Shown here piece after piece: positions 5,458 through 6,478 of a stretch of 6,478 nucleotides of DNA. The translations under genes were made by a program, and so were the position numbers. The first letter of the stretch is position 1. Each line of letters opens with the position of its first letter. Below the pieces are notes generated by a model, which saw only the letters and a program-made list of their open reading frames with translations, had not been told where the DNA came from and made no database searches. Source of the DNA: an uncultured bacterium (GTDB lineage Bacteria; Planctomycetota; UBA1135; UBA2386); the NCBI GenBank assembly GCA_938003515.1, contig CALKYL010000362.1:1-6478 (forward strand), given 5' to 3'.

Positions 5458-6478
5458 TTAGTGGAACTTGACGTACTCGAAGTCGAGCGGCGTGTCGTTG
5501 ACGCCCTTCGACGGCGGCGCGATGTAGTTCGCGAACTTGCCGGGCTCGGTCACCTTGACCATGCACGACTTGACGTAGTCGCGGTCGGCCTGCGTCGGCA
5601 GCCAGTCGGTGTGCTTGTGCGTCCAGGTCGCCTCGTCGATCAGCTCGCCCTCGGGCGTGAAGCGGAACCCCGCGTAGACGCCCTGGTGGCGGTTGAACTT
5701 GTGGTCGGGCAGGTAGACACGTTCCTCGACGCCGAGCTTCTTGAGGTCCCGGTTCCAGCGGTCGACGATGCGGCGGCAGTCGGCGATGTAGGCGTCGAGC
5801 AGCACGGCGTTCATCGCGCGGCGCAGCGGGATGTCGCGCGTCACGACCTTGCCCTCCTCGGTCGGCACCTCGAGCGCGTAGGTCGCCTCGAGCGCCTTCG
5901 GGTCCTTGTAGATGCCGTCGCTCTCGCGGTAGCGGCCCTTCAGGCCCATCGCGAACGCCTCGGCGGCGTTGGTCGAGTCCTCGCCGCCGAACAGGTCCAT
6001 CGAACCGCTCGCCCAGAAGTTGATGTACTTCTGCACGATGTCGAGCGGGATCGCGCCGACCTTCCGCGGGTCCGTGCCCTCGGCGAGCAGCTCACCGGAG
6101 CGCTTGATGATGCGCCCGACGCCGTTCTCGCCGGTCTGCATGTGGTAGGCCTCTTCGGTCAGCATGAACTGCGTGGTCCGCGCCAGCGGGTCGAAGCTCG
6201 ACTCGGCGAGCGACGCGAGCTGGTACTTGCCGTCGCGGTCCATGAAGGTCGTGAAGCAGAAGAAGTCGAGCCAGTTGTCGACCGGGTAGTTGAACGCCTC
6301 GAGGATGCGCGGGTTGTCGACGTCGCCGCTGTGGCGCTCGAGCATCGCCTCGGCCTCGTCGCGGCCGTCGGCGCCGAAGTGCGTCTGCAGCAGGTAGACC
6401 ATGGCCCAGAGGTGCCGGCCCTCCTCGACGTTGACCTTGAACAGGCTGCGCAGGTCGTAGAGCGACGGGCAGGTGTGG
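5458..6478 (-). CDS. boxB: Benzoyl-CoA 2,3-epoxidase (benzoyl-CoA oxygenase) subunit B, 5'-truncated by window edge
   Basis: BoxB is the diiron oxygenase of the aerobic benzoyl-CoA (box) pathway; it converts benzoyl-CoA to its 2,3-epoxide with O2 and reductant, and BoxC then opens the ring. The window holds 339 codons; the frame continues upstream of the internal ATG at 6402 to the edge, beginning HTCPSLYDLRSLF. Diiron ligand motifs are intact: EGRH (codons 6423-6412), MDRDGK with its Asp at 6240-6238, and EAYH (6153-6142). Their spacing equals that of E150/H153, D211 and E240/H243 of the Azoarcus evansii enzyme as I remember it. That places the first visible residue near position 132 and the total near 470, the normal family length. 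The C-terminal blocks DWLPT, VTEPGKFANYIAPP and DFEYVKF are characteristic. The missing part would carry the remaining ligand (E120 equivalent). The stop TAA is at 5460-5458, followed by tandem stem-loops and the ferredoxin gene on the same strand. Confidence 0.95.
   Translation of the reverse strand, partial: HTCPSLYDLRSLFKVNVEEGRHLWAMVYLLQTHFGADGRDEAEAMLERHSGDVDNPRILEAFNYPVDNWLDFFCFTTFMDRDGKYQLASLAESSFDPLARTTQFMLTEEAYHMQTGENGVGRIIKRSGELLAEGTDPRKVGAIPLDIVQKYINFWASGSMDLFGGEDSTNAAEAFAMGLKGRYRESDGIYKDPKALEATYALEVPTEEGKVVTRDIPLRRAMNAVLLDAYIADCRRIVDRWNRDLKKLGVEERVYLPDHKFNRHQGVYAGFRFTPEGELIDEATWTHKHTDWLPTQADRDYVKSCMVKVTEPGKFANYIAPPSKGVNDTPLDFEYVKFH

Noticed and set aside
1..6478. CRISPR array, transposon, phage or toxin-antitoxin system
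   Set aside because: No regularly spaced repeats, terminal inverted repeats, transposase or integrase motifs, or paired small ORFs with recognisable signatures were seen on either strand.

Overview
This is a very G+C-rich bacterial window with five protein-coding genes (two cut by the window edges), short intergenic gaps, and no RNA genes, mobile elements or CRISPR array that I can see. The most likely source is a deep-branching Planctomycetota bacterium. The main support is the secreted M14 peptidase, whose C-terminal beta-rich module (ending in a TWSQPV-type strand) resembles the tails of many exported planctomycetal proteins. Shine-Dalgarno sites are weak at most starts, which also fits. 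Myxococcota or another high-GC lineage cannot be excluded.

Layout, left to right: (1) the 3' part of a DUF4174 gene on the + strand, carrying a small in-frame 12-bp tandem repeat; (2) a + strand gene for a roughly ten-helix membrane protein rich in intramembrane histidines, family not recognised; (3) a - strand gene for an exonuclease/endonuclease/phosphatase (EEP) superfamily phosphodiesterase with an N-terminal membrane anchor, whose 3' end overlaps the membrane-protein gene tail to tail by 19 bp; (4) a 200-bp divergent intergenic region; (5) a + strand secreted zinc carboxypeptidase (M14) with extra C-terminal beta domains; (6) a convergent gap with a long G+C-rich inverted repeat; (7) a - strand small thioredoxin-like [2Fe-2S] ferredoxin; (8) the - strand boxB gene (benzoyl-CoA 2,3-epoxidase, diiron subunit), running off the right edge without its first ~131 codons.

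The functional core is boxB followed on the same strand by the ferredoxin gene. BoxB starts aerobic benzoyl-CoA breakdown by epoxidation and needs electrons, normally from the reductase BoxA. The adjacent ferredoxin is a plausible electron carrier for it, but BoxA could lie outside the window. The 134-bp boxB-ferredoxin gap holds three stem-loops, including a perfect 10-bp stem just after the boxB stop. The other genes look like ordinary housekeeping or exported-protein genes; the histidine-rich membrane protein is the one whose biochemistry is open.
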